64,000 nucleotides of DNA from Clostridium felsineum DSM 794 (GTDB lineage: Bacteria > Bacillota > Clostridia > Clostridiales > Clostridiaceae), in NCBI RefSeq assembly GCF_002006355.2, contig NZ_CP096980.1, positions 2,542,001 to 2,606,000 of the forward strand, in the 5' to 3' direction. The notes beneath the pieces were generated by a model. That model saw only the letters and a program-made list of their open reading frames with translations, was not told the origin of the DNA and ran no database searches. The translations under genes were made by a program, and so were the position numbers. Below, piece after piece: positions 52,903 through 60,493 of the stretch (its first letter is position 1; the number at the start of each line of letters is the position of its first letter).

Positions 52903-53334
52903 ATGTATACGCTTAAACAAATATGTGAAATAACTAACTTATCTGAACACACTGTTCGATATTATACAGATCAAGGATTGGTTCCTTCTGTTAAAAGGGA
53001 TTCAAATAATCGCCGTGTATTTGATGAAAAATCCATAGATTGGCTTACAGGTATTAAACGTCTTAAAGCCTGCGGAATGAGTATTAAAGACTTAAAAACT
53101 TATGTCCATTTATGCTTAATTGGCGATGCTACTGTTGAAGAAAGATATAATATCATCTTAAATCAGAAAAAAGCAATTGACCAAAAGAAGGCTGAAATTA
53201 TTCAATGTTCTGATTTTATAGATCACAAGTTAAAACATTATAAAGCCATTAAAGATAGAAAAATAGAGGATGACACAAATCCTGATAAATGGGATAAAAA
53301 AAGAGCAAACGATGAACTTTATACACTTTCTTAA
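52903..53334 (+). CDS. MerR-family transcriptional regulator
   Basis: A 143-residue MerR protein: helix-turn-helix YTLKQICEITNLSEHTVRYY, wing DQGLVPSVKRDSNNRRVFDE and a C-terminal coiled coil (about 85-130). The ATG at 52903 is chosen because GGGGG lies seven bases upstream; a TTG two codons earlier is too close to that site. No Cys-rich metal site is seen. It is a distant paralog of the MerR at 50437. A MerR-type promoter faces away from it on the other strand. Confidence 0.9.
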   Translation: MYTLKQICEITNLSEHTVRYYTDQGLVPSVKRDSNNRRVFDEKSIDWLTGIKRLKACGMSIKDLKTYVHLCLIGDATVEERYNIILNQKKAIDQKKAEIIQCSDFIDHKLKHYKAIKDRKIEDDTNPDKWDKKRANDELYTLS

Positions 53335-53414
53335 TATATAACCTAAATAAAAATCAATTCATATTTAAGATTTATCTACAGCAACATAGAACCAATCTAT
53401 TAACATAATCAGCT

Positions 53415-53467
53415 AAAAAACCTCAATTCACTAAAACTAACAAGTTTTTAATTAATTGAGGCTTTTT
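53415..53467. terminator. Bidirectional terminator between merR and the ferredoxin-type AKR
   Basis: CCTCAATT (53421-53428) pairs with AATTGAGG (53454-53461), flanked by A6 on the left and CTTTTT on the right, so T-runs follow on both strands. Confidence 0.75.
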
Positions 53468-53592
53468 AAGTACTCTATTAAATAATTAAATTACATTTTC
53501 ACCTTTGCCACTGCATTTTTTTATCATATTGTTATTTAAGCCATCAATATGGTAATTCTTTTACTAAAATAATCATAGAAAAATAATGATTA

Positions 53593-54723
53593 TCAGCAAT
53601 TAGTTTTCACAAAAGTATTACTAACCTTAACTAATTCTTCTCGAATAGAAATATGTTGAGGACAAACTCTCTCACATTTACCACACTTAATACATTCATT
53701 AGCTCTTTTCTTGCCATGACCACTTACTAGCCAATTTTCCTGCATTTTTGCTGACTCTTCATTTTTATATAATGTAAGATAATTCATTGCTGTAAACGAA
53801 CCTGAAATTCCAATATTATTAGGACATACTTTTGAGCAATAATTACAAGATGTACATGGAATTAATGGAATACTATTTAAAGCCTTTTGTGCTTCAAAAA
53901 TAGTATTTCTTTCCTTATCAGATAAAGGTGTAAAATTCTTCATATATGAAAGATTGTTATTCATCTGTTCTATATTGCTCATTCCTGACAAAACTGTTAT
54001 TACACCATCTAAACTAGCAGCAAAACGAATTGCCCATGATGCATAAGAAGCATCTTCATTGGCCTTTTTAAACACCCCTTTTACCGGTTCTGGTGGATTT
54101 GCTAACATCCCACCTTTTACTGGTTCCATTATAATAACTGGTTTTCCATGCTTTCTTGCCACTTCATAGCATGCCCTCGACTGAATGGCCGGATTTTCCC
54201 AATCTGCATAATTTATTTGTAATTGTACAAACTCCATTTCTGGATGCTTATTCAAAATATCTTCTAATTCTTCTGGTGTTGAATGAAAAGAAAAACCTAT
54301 ATGCTTAATTAAACCTTTACTTTTCTTCTCCTTTACAAAACTCCACATGTTAAAATCATCAAAAAACTTTGTACGATATTCTCCAAGATTATGGAGTAAA
54401 TAAAAATCAAAGTAGCCTGCTCCAGTTTGCTTTAAAGAAGTTTCAAATTGACTAATTGCTTCTTCTCTTGTTTTACAATTAATCCACGCTGCATTTTTTG
54501 TTGCTAACTGAAACTTCTCTCTAGGATATCTTTCTACAAGCGCCTGACGAATTGCATCTTCACTACCAGCATAAGCCCATGCTGTATCAAAATATGTGAA
54601 GCCCTCTGAAAGAAAAGAATCTACCATCCTCTTTACTTGTTTAATATCTATAGCCTCTTTATCTTTAGGCAAACGCATTAATCCAAAACCTAATTTTTTA
54701 ATTTCTTCTCCGATACTTTTCAT
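53593..54723 (-). CDS. Aldo/keto reductase with C-terminal 4Fe-4S ferredoxin domain
   Basis: A 376-residue fusion. The N-terminal AKR barrel (residues 1-270) has Asp/Tyr in YFDTAWAYAGSED, Lys in LATKNAAW and His in YLLHNLGEY. The C-terminal domain carries two clusters of cysteines, CTSCNYCSKVCP and CIKCGKCERVCP, for two 4Fe-4S clusters, so it could take electrons from ferredoxin as well as NAD(P)H. The ATG at 54723 has GGGAGA upstream. A 19-bp-spacer MerR-type promoter lies upstream, divergent from a flavoprotein gene with the same arrangement. Confidence 0.93.
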   Translation of the reverse strand: MKSIGEEIKKLGFGLMRLPKDKEAIDIKQVKRMVDSFLSEGFTYFDTAWAYAGSEDAIRQALVERYPREKFQLATKNAAWINCKTREEAISQFETSLKQTGAGYFDFYLLHNLGEYRTKFFDDFNMWSFVKEKKSKGLIKHIGFSFHSTPEELEDILNKHPEMEFVQLQINYADWENPAIQSRACYEVARKHGKPVIIMEPVKGGMLANPPEPVKGVFKKANEDASYASWAIRFAASLDGVITVLSGMSNIEQMNNNLSYMKNFTPLSDKERNTIFEAQKALNSIPLIPCTSCNYCSKVCPNNIGISGSFTAMNYLTLYKNEESAKMQENWLVSGHGKKRANECIKCGKCERVCPQHISIREELVKVSNTFVKTNC

Positions 54724-54825
54724 AATATTTCTCCCTTTCAATTTTAATTTTATAAAGTACTACTTTCATAAATGATAAAACAATATATTAGCTCTAGTAA
54801 CTGAAAATAATATGCTTGCAATTAT

Positions 54826-54856
54826 ATGCTATCATCCTCGAGTAACTCAAAGTCAA
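54826..54856 (-). promoter_or_regulatory. MerR-type promoter 3 (19-bp spacer), AKR-ferredoxin gene
   Basis: On the minus strand TTGACT (54856-54851), 19 bases, TAGCAT (54831-54826). The spacer holds TTTGAGTTACTCGAGG, sharing GTTACTnGAGG with the reverse complement of promoter 5. Confidence 0.6.
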
Positions 54857-54920
54857 GTCTTTTTGAATTTTCATTTTATAATAATTGTAAATTTATTGCG
54901 AAAAATTTTAAAAAAAGTCC

Positions 54921-54951
54921 TTGACCTTAAGTCGAGTTAAAGGTTTATAGT
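54921..54951 (+). promoter_or_regulatory. MerR-type promoter 4 (19-bp spacer), flavoprotein-tautomerase
   Basis: TTGACC (54921-54926), 19 bases, TATAGT (54946-54951), with dyad ACCTTAAGTCGAGTTAAAGGT. It lies 42 bases before the flavoprotein start and is nearly the same as promoter 1. Confidence 0.7.
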
Positions 54952-54992
54952 TAATTCATAAACAAACACCAAAAATAAAGGAGACAAGAAAA

Positions 54993-55529
54993 ATGAAAAT
55001 AACAGTTATTACTGGAAGCCCACGTAGAAAAGGAACATCAGCTTTATTGGCCGACAAATTCATTGAAGGCGCAAAAGATGCTGGACATGAAGTATTACGT
55101 TTTGATGCTGCATTTGAAGATGTAAAACCATGTTTAGCTTGTGAGTATTGTGCAAATCATAATGGTGAGTGTGTACGTAGGGATGCTATGAATACATGGT
55201 ATGACAAAATGATAGCTTCAGATATGGTAGTATTTGTAACACCATTATATTATTACGCAATGTCCACACAAATAAAAACAGTTATTGACCGTTTCCACGC
55301 TAATAATGGAAAACTTGCTGGAAATAAAAAAGCAATGATTTTTGCAACTTCTTACGGTGCAGATGACTGGACAATGGAAGCCCTAGAAAAAAATTATGAA
55401 TCTATACTTCGCTTCATGAATTGGGAGGATGCAGGAAAGTTATTTGCAATTGGATGTCCTTCAAGAGAAATTATTGAAAATTCCGAGTTCCCAAGTAAAG
55501 CATACGAATTGGGGAAAAATATAAAATAA
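54993..55529 (+). CDS. Flavodoxin-like NAD(P)H reductase, possible iron-sulfur flavoprotein
   Basis: A 178-residue protein with a flavodoxin fold: TVITGSPRRKGTSALLADKF binds the FMN phosphate and FVTPLYYYAMSTQIKTVIDR is the family segment near the isoalloxazine ring. Cysteines 47, 50, 53 and 60 (CLACEYC plus six residues plus C) form the compact CX2CX2CXnC motif known from iron-sulfur flavoproteins, so a 4Fe-4S cluster is possible. It is the intact relative of the broken gene at 40146-40569, and forms an operon with the tautomerase downstream. Confidence 0.88.
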   Translation: MKITVITGSPRRKGTSALLADKFIEGAKDAGHEVLRFDAAFEDVKPCLACEYCANHNGECVRRDAMNTWYDKMIASDMVVFVTPLYYYAMSTQIKTVIDRFHANNGKLAGNKKAMIFATSYGADDWTMEALEKNYESILRFMNWEDAGKLFAIGCPSREIIENSEFPSKAYELGKNIK

Positions 55530-55555
55530 AGGTTAATTAAAAGGAGCTTAAAATC

Positions 55556-55744
55556 ATGCCAGTTATAACAGTAGAAGCAGGAATATTAAATAAAGAACAA
55601 AAATGTACTTTAGTAAAATACCTTACTAAAACAGCATCGCATATTATGAATGTACCTGAACAAGCAATTATTGTTTTATTAAAAGAAAATGATATGAATA
55701 ATATAGGTTTTGGTGGAAAATTAATGTCTGAAGGAAATGCTTAG
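55556..55744 (+). CDS. 4-oxalocrotonate tautomerase family protein (paralog)
   Basis: A 62-residue tautomerase starting MPVITVEAGILNKEQK with catalytic Pro after the initiator Met. It is a clear paralog of the protein at 50094 (same N-terminal nine residues, conserved EQAIIVLLKE region, glycine pair near the C-terminus). It follows the flavoprotein gene by 26 bases and ends at a terminator. Both paralogs are under MerR-type promoters of the same operator class, suggesting a shared inducer. Confidence 0.88.
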   Translation: MPVITVEAGILNKEQKCTLVKYLTKTASHIMNVPEQAIIVLLKENDMNNIGFGGKLMSEGNA

Positions 55745-55754
55745 CCTTAAGGAT

Positions 55755-55792
55755 AAGAGGATACAGCTAATAAGTCGTATCCTCTTCTTTTT
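55755..55792 (+). terminator. Rho-independent terminator after the tautomerase
   Basis: A perfect 10-bp stem, AAGAGGATAC with GTATCCTCTT, and CTTTTT following on the plus strand. Confidence 0.9.
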
Positions 55793-55966
55793 AAGAACTC
55801 CTTCATATTTAATCTAAAAAAAGTTACACAATATAAAAAACAAAATCATCCTTCTGATATTTTTCTCTTAAATTTTGTAGCACTTTTTAAAAATTCTTAA
55901 TAATATATAGTATAAATCATAATTTAAAATATAGGTTTAAACAAAAACATTAGGAGAGATAAAAAA

Positions 55967-56635
55967 ATGGATTACTATGATTATTATGATGAAATAGATG
56001 ATTATTCAGAAAATGATTACAATGAAAATTACTATGATAAAAAGAAACCTTCTAATTCTTCAAATTATAATTCCAAACCTAACCATACTAAAAAGATTTC
56101 ATGTGAATCAAATATGCCATTTCCCCCAATTGAAGTGACAAAATGTAATACAAGCTATGCAAATCTTATATATGATTCGTATGCTTCAAGTGGCGGCAGT
56201 GAACTTCAAGCAATAACTCAATATATTTACCATCACGAAACTATATTTAATAAGGAAGTTTCTGATACTCTTTTAAATATAGCTATAGTTGAAATGAAAC
56301 ATCTTGATGCTCTAGCTTCATTAATATTCAAATTGGGTGGAAAACCTGCCTTCTTTAATAGCAATAGAGATTGGTTCTCTACTGGTCAATTAGCTTACTT
56401 GGATAATATATACAAAATGGAATGTCCACCTTGCAGCAAAGATTATTTATGTTCCAAATTAAATGCTGATTTAGCAGGTGAAAAAGCTGCTATACGAGGC
56501 TACAAGGATTTAATTGAGCAAATAAGAGATCCAAAAGTTGATGCTGTTATAGAAAAAATTATATCTGATGAGAAAGTTCATGTTAAAATTTTAGAAGGCT
56601 TTATATCCAAATACTGTACTGGAAACAGAAGCTGA
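55967..56635 (+). CDS. Ferritin-like domain protein with acidic Tyr/Asp/Asn-rich N-terminus
   Basis: A 222-residue protein. Residues 1-45 are low complexity, rich in Asp, Tyr, Glu and Asn (MDYYDYYDEIDDYSENDYNE), then Ser/Asn/Lys rich. Residues about 75-220 form a four-helix ferritin-like fold. Glu and His ligands for a di-metal site are visible in ELQAITQYIYHHETI, VEMKHLDAL, LAGEKAAIRGY and SDEKVHVKIL. Similar domains occur in Mn-catalase and rubrerythrin relatives and in spore-coat proteins. The specific function is not known. The start has GGAGAG upstream. It appears monocistronic. Confidence 0.8.
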   Translation: MDYYDYYDEIDDYSENDYNENYYDKKKPSNSSNYNSKPNHTKKISCESNMPFPPIEVTKCNTSYANLIYDSYASSGGSELQAITQYIYHHETIFNKEVSDTLLNIAIVEMKHLDALASLIFKLGGKPAFFNSNRDWFSTGQLAYLDNIYKMECPPCSKDYLCSKLNADLAGEKAAIRGYKDLIEQIRDPKVDAVIEKIISDEKVHVKILEGFISKYCTGNRS

Positions 56636-56727
56636 TTTTTGATATAATGTAGTACAAAATAGCAGTTGGCATTTAACTCTATGTCTTCTGCTATTATTTT
56701 ATATGTATTAAGAAAGGAAGAATAGCT

Positions 56728-57546
56728 TTGGATAGTTTATTATTTGGAATTTCAGGTATACCAAATGGAGATGGCATTGAAAAATTTTCTTATAGTACAG
56801 GAATAGAATACTTAAAAAATATTGGTCTTGATGCTATGGAGTTACCATTTGTAAGAAGCGTTAATATAACAGATAAAAATAAGGATATTGTTTTGAAAAA
56901 GAAAAATGAAAGTAACTTATATATATCCGCTCATGGATCTTACTATATAAATTTGAATTCAGATGAAGAAGAAAAACAAAAAGCCTCCTTAGAAAGAATA
57001 GTGAAGGGTGCTGAAGCTTTAAAAAAAGTAGAAGGCCGAAGTTTAATATTTCATCCTGGCTTTTACTTAAAAGATTCAAAGGAAGAAACTTTCCATACTA
57101 TAAAAGAAAATTTAAAAAAACTACCTGATATAGGTGTTGATTTTCGGCTTGAAACCACTGGAAAACCCACACAATTTGGTTCTTTAGAGGAAAATGTTGC
57201 ATTATGTATGGAAGTTAAAACCTGTAAGCTTTGTATTGATTTTTGTCACCTTCACGCAAGATACAATGGTCTTTTCAAAACTGTGGAGGATTTTGATAAA
57301 GTACTTTCTTACGTTGGCGAAAAGCTTGGAGCTGAAGCTTTAAAGGACATGCATATACATATGTCTGGAGTAAATTACGGCATAAAAGGAGAAAAAAATC
57401 ACCTTCCTTTTAAAGAAAGTGATTTTCCATATGAAAAATGCATAAAATCCTTTGTGAAATTTGATATAAAAGGCTGCATAGTATGCGAAAGTCCCTTACT
57501 CGAAGAGGATTCTCTTCTTATAAAGAAAATTTATGAAGCTTCTTAA
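56728..57546 (+). CDS. Endonuclease IV-like TIM-barrel protein (AP endonuclease family 2)
   Basis: A 272-residue Xylose isomerase-like TIM barrel of the AP endonuclease 2 family. Metal-ligand candidates in the endonuclease IV pattern are YISAHGSYYIN (His), IFHPGFY (His), RLETTGKPT (Glu), CIDFCHLHARY (Asp, His), DMHIHMSG (His), NHLPF (His) and VCESP (Glu). Sugar-phosphate isomerase-like relatives exist, so DNA repair activity is likely but not certain. The start is TTG after AAAGGAAG. Its stop overlaps that of hydE on the other strand by two or three bases. Confidence 0.8.
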   Translation: MDSLLFGISGIPNGDGIEKFSYSTGIEYLKNIGLDAMELPFVRSVNITDKNKDIVLKKKNESNLYISAHGSYYINLNSDEEEKQKASLERIVKGAEALKKVEGRSLIFHPGFYLKDSKEETFHTIKENLKKLPDIGVDFRLETTGKPTQFGSLEENVALCMEVKTCKLCIDFCHLHARYNGLFKTVEDFDKVLSYVGEKLGAEALKDMHIHMSGVNYGIKGEKNHLPFKESDFPYEKCIKSFVKFDIKGCIVCESPLLEEDSLLIKKIYEAS

Positions 57547-58598
57547 TTTATAGTTTCTTTTTTATAAGTTTTATTTCTAAACCCTTTAGCTTCAGAAACT
57601 TTTCTGTTTATCTTATTTATTTTCAAAGATATACATGTTCTACAATGCCCAGGTGTATCATTAACACATATTTTACCTGGGTAAAGAGCATATAATTTTC
57701 TCGCTTCTCCTTCTGTAACATTAGGCATAACAACATTTGCACCACTTGTAAGTGCTATAGACCTTCCATTAGGATAAAGTGATTCCATAGCTGTTGTTGC
57801 AGGAATATTTATATCTGGCAAAAGGAGTCTAATTAAGGCAGTTACTTTTATACTTAAAAAGAATTCTCCTCCCTCTTCTTCTCCAAGCGGTGTATCTTCA
57901 TTAGGTATAAAAGGCCCTACACCTATCATATCTGCATCTATTTTTTTAAAAAATAATATGTCATCTGCCAAAGATTCCATGGTTTGATTTGGAAGACCTA
58001 CAAGACACCCAGAACCGACCTCATATCCAAGCTCTCTTAAATCATAAAGACATTTCTTTCTATTCTCATGACTCATTTGAGGATCTAATTTTTCATAAAG
58101 CTCTTTATCTGTGGTTTCAATTCTTATAAGATATCTGTCTGCTCCTGACTTTTTGTACTCTTCATACTCCTCAAAAGTTTTTTCTCCAATACTTAAGGTG
58201 ATTGCCATATCTAATTTTTTTATTTCACTTACTATATATTTTATTTTATCTACTGTATAGTAATCATCCTCACCGGATTGAAGCACAACAGTTTGATAAC
58301 CATAGCTTTTAGCACCTTTTGCAAGTGAAATTATCTCATCAGGTTCCAATCTGTATCTTTTTATATTTTTATTATCTCTCCTTAAGCCACAATACATGCA
58401 GTTCCTTTTGCATATATTAGAAAATTCTATTAAACCTCTTAAATGAACTTCATCGTAAACATACTTTTCACGAACTCTATCTGCTGCTTTAAATATTTCT
58501 TCGTTATGATCATTATCCTTCAATAAAGTTACTAGTTCATTCTTTGTTAATTCATGTGTTACCTCTGCTTTATTAATTAACTTTATTATATTATCCAT
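57543..58598 (-). CDS. hydE: [FeFe]-hydrogenase maturation radical SAM protein HydE
   Basis: A 351-residue radical SAM enzyme of the BioB-like group, needed to build the dithiomethylamine-bearing 2Fe subcluster of [FeFe]-hydrogenase. The cluster cysteines are Cys-63, Cys-67 and Cys-70 (NICKRNCMYCGLRRDN), the SAM region is VVLQSGEDDYYTVDKI, and the C-terminal GHCRTCISLK carries the second accessory Cys set found in some HydE proteins. The ATG at 58598 has AGGAGA upstream and overlaps the end of the M16 gene by 8 bases, suggesting translational coupling. Confidence 0.95.
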   Translation of the reverse strand: MDNIIKLINKAEVTHELTKNELVTLLKDNDHNEEIFKAADRVREKYVYDEVHLRGLIEFSNICKRNCMYCGLRRDNKNIKRYRLEPDEIISLAKGAKSYGYQTVVLQSGEDDYYTVDKIKYIVSEIKKLDMAITLSIGEKTFEEYEEYKKSGADRYLIRIETTDKELYEKLDPQMSHENRKKCLYDLRELGYEVGSGCLVGLPNQTMESLADDILFFKKIDADMIGVGPFIPNEDTPLGEEEGGEFFLSIKVTALIRLLLPDINIPATTAMESLYPNGRSIALTSGANVVMPNVTEGEARKLYALYPGKICVNDTPGHCRTCISLKINKINRKVSEAKGFRNKTYKKETIN

Positions 58599-59832
58599 AT
58601 TTTCTCCTATCCTCAATTTTAGGCTTAACTATTTGAATAGACGGCCTACTTAAAACCTTTTTAACAACTTCAATTATATAATCTTCACTTAATAATTGAA
58701 TATCCTTCACTTCATCGTAAACATCTCCTGGTCTGCCAAACATTATCTCATAGGTTGAAAGTTCCTTTGCTAATTGAATAGATCTTTCAAGCTTTAAAAG
58801 TCTTTTTATTTCCATAGATTTTTCTATTTTTAAAAGCCTATTCTTCGAAAATACACCTTTTAAATTCATTGCTTCTCCAATAACTTCATTCACAAATTTA
58901 ATACTTTTATCTAAATTGTAGGAGGCTGTTCCAAGTCCTATATAAAATAATTTTATTCCGCCATCATTATTTATTTTACTATATACATCATATGCAAGTC
59001 CATATTTAGTTCTTATTTTGTCATATAACATAGAACTTGTTCCTTCACCAAATATAACATTAAAAGCCCTTAAAGCTTTTATTTCCGTATTACTTAATTT
59101 ATGTATAGGCGCTAAATACTGAATTACCGCTCCTTTTATATCCATTTCACTTGTAAATGTTCCAGAAATATTATTTTCATATTCATAATTAACTAAATGA
59201 AAATTCTTATCATTTTTCAAATTCATATACTTTGAAATAATATTTATTACTTTGTCTTCTTTTAGTGACGTTACAACGCTTATAGCACAATTATTGGCTG
59301 TATAATATCTTTCATAAAAATCCTTTATGTCTTTTAACGTAAAGCTCTTTATATTTTCTTCATTCCCTATTATGCACTCTTTTAATCTTATATTTGAAAA
59401 AGAATTTTTTAATAATTCATCCTCACAAAATTGCTGCTTATCATCTTTCCATTCTTTAAGTTCTTCACATATTACATTCTTTTCTTCTTCAAACCCCTCC
59501 TCAGGAAAAGTAGGATTTACAAGTATATCGCTATAAAGTTCAAAGCCTTTCTCAAAATCCTCTGAAAGAGTAGTACCATAATATATAACATAAGGAAAAT
59601 TAGTCATAGCATTATTAAAACCAAATATTTCATCGAATTCTTTATTTATATGGGCTTCACTTCTTCTCTTAGTTCCCTTAAATATGCAGTGTTCTACTGT
59701 ATGAGCTAATCCATACTGTCCTTTTTTTTCACATGAAGCCCCTGCTCTAAAAGCAATACAAAATGACGTAACGTTACTTTCTCTATATTCATATATTATT
59801 TTTATTCCATTTTCTGCATATAGTTTTTTCAT
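58591..59832 (-). CDS. M16-family zinc peptidase
   Basis: A 413-residue insulinase-type peptidase of the two-domain M16B size. The inverted zinc motif HTVEH is in YGLAHTVEHCIFKGTKRR and the downstream Glu ligand is in EEKNVICEELKEWKDD. The start is placed at the ATG at 59832, preceded by GGAGTG; an earlier TTG is less likely. It overlaps hydE by 8 bases. Relatives (YmxG/PqqL-like) process small peptides; the substrate here is unknown. Confidence 0.9.
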   Translation of the reverse strand: MKKLYAENGIKIIYEYRESNVTSFCIAFRAGASCEKKGQYGLAHTVEHCIFKGTKRRSEAHINKEFDEIFGFNNAMTNFPYVIYYGTTLSEDFEKGFELYSDILVNPTFPEEGFEEEKNVICEELKEWKDDKQQFCEDELLKNSFSNIRLKECIIGNEENIKSFTLKDIKDFYERYYTANNCAISVVTSLKEDKVINIISKYMNLKNDKNFHLVNYEYENNISGTFTSEMDIKGAVIQYLAPIHKLSNTEIKALRAFNVIFGEGTSSMLYDKIRTKYGLAYDVYSKINNDGGIKLFYIGLGTASYNLDKSIKFVNEVIGEAMNLKGVFSKNRLLKIEKSMEIKRLLKLERSIQLAKELSTYEIMFGRPGDVYDEVKDIQLLSEDYIIEVVKKVLSRPSIQIVKPKIEDRRKYG

Positions 59833-59919
59833 ATAATTTTCACTCCAGCTATAATTTTTCAAAGAAAAACTTACCTTATATTCATACTGTAGTATAAATA
59901 TAAGGCAATATCTTAATCA

Positions 59920-60483
59920 TTATTTCAAAGCATCCTCCACAAAATTTACAAGCATGCCCTCTTTTAAAGTTTCAACTTCAGCCTTGCTCTTTAACGTTTC
60001 AACTAGTTTAAGAGCAAAATATATAGCCGTTGCAGGTCCTCTGCTTGTTAATATGTTATCATCCTTAACTGTTACTTCTTTAAGATAATTACAATGCCCC
60101 ATTTTCTCTTCAAAACCAGGATAAGAAGTTGCCTTCTTTCCATCTAATATTTCAGCCTCTCCTAAAACCATTGGTGCTGCGCAAATAGCAGCTACAATTT
60201 TCTTTTCTTTATTAAATTCTTTAACTGCATTTATAACAAATTCACTATTTTTTAAATGTTCAGCCCCTGGCATTCCACCAGGAAGCACCAATCCATCATA
60301 ATCTTTAAGATTAATCTGTTTTATATTTGTATCTGCAAAAACTTTTATATTGTGTGCCCCTACTACCTCGCTATTATCAAGAGAGCACATATCACAAACA
60401 ATATTAGCTCTTCTAAGTACATCCACTACACTAAGGGCCTCTATTTCTTCAAAACCATCTGCTAAAAACAATAAGATTTTCAT
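59920..60483 (-). CDS. DJ-1/PfpI-family protein (YajL/ThiJ-like)
   Basis: A 187-residue protein with the DJ-1 fold. It begins MKILLFLADGFEEIEALSVVD, with the conserved Glu near residue 14, and has the nucleophile Cys in VAAICAAPMVLGEA, plus LVLPGGMPGAEHL and SRGPATAIYFALKLV. Relatives act as glyoxalases, chaperones or stress proteins. It lies 10 bases downstream of parC in the same direction and may be co-transcribed with the topoisomerase genes. Confidence 0.92.
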   Translation of the reverse strand: MKILLFLADGFEEIEALSVVDVLRRANIVCDMCSLDNSEVVGAHNIKVFADTNIKQINLKDYDGLVLPGGMPGAEHLKNSEFVINAVKEFNKEKKIVAAICAAPMVLGEAEILDGKKATSYPGFEEKMGHCNYLKEVTVKDDNILTSRGPATAIYFALKLVETLKSKAEVETLKEGMLVNFVEDALK

Positions 60484-60493
60484 AAAAAACCTC

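Noticed and set aside
37332..56640. Genomic island or transposon insertion
   Set aside because: No integrase, transposase, terminal repeats or tRNA target was seen; the redox stretch looks accessory by content only.
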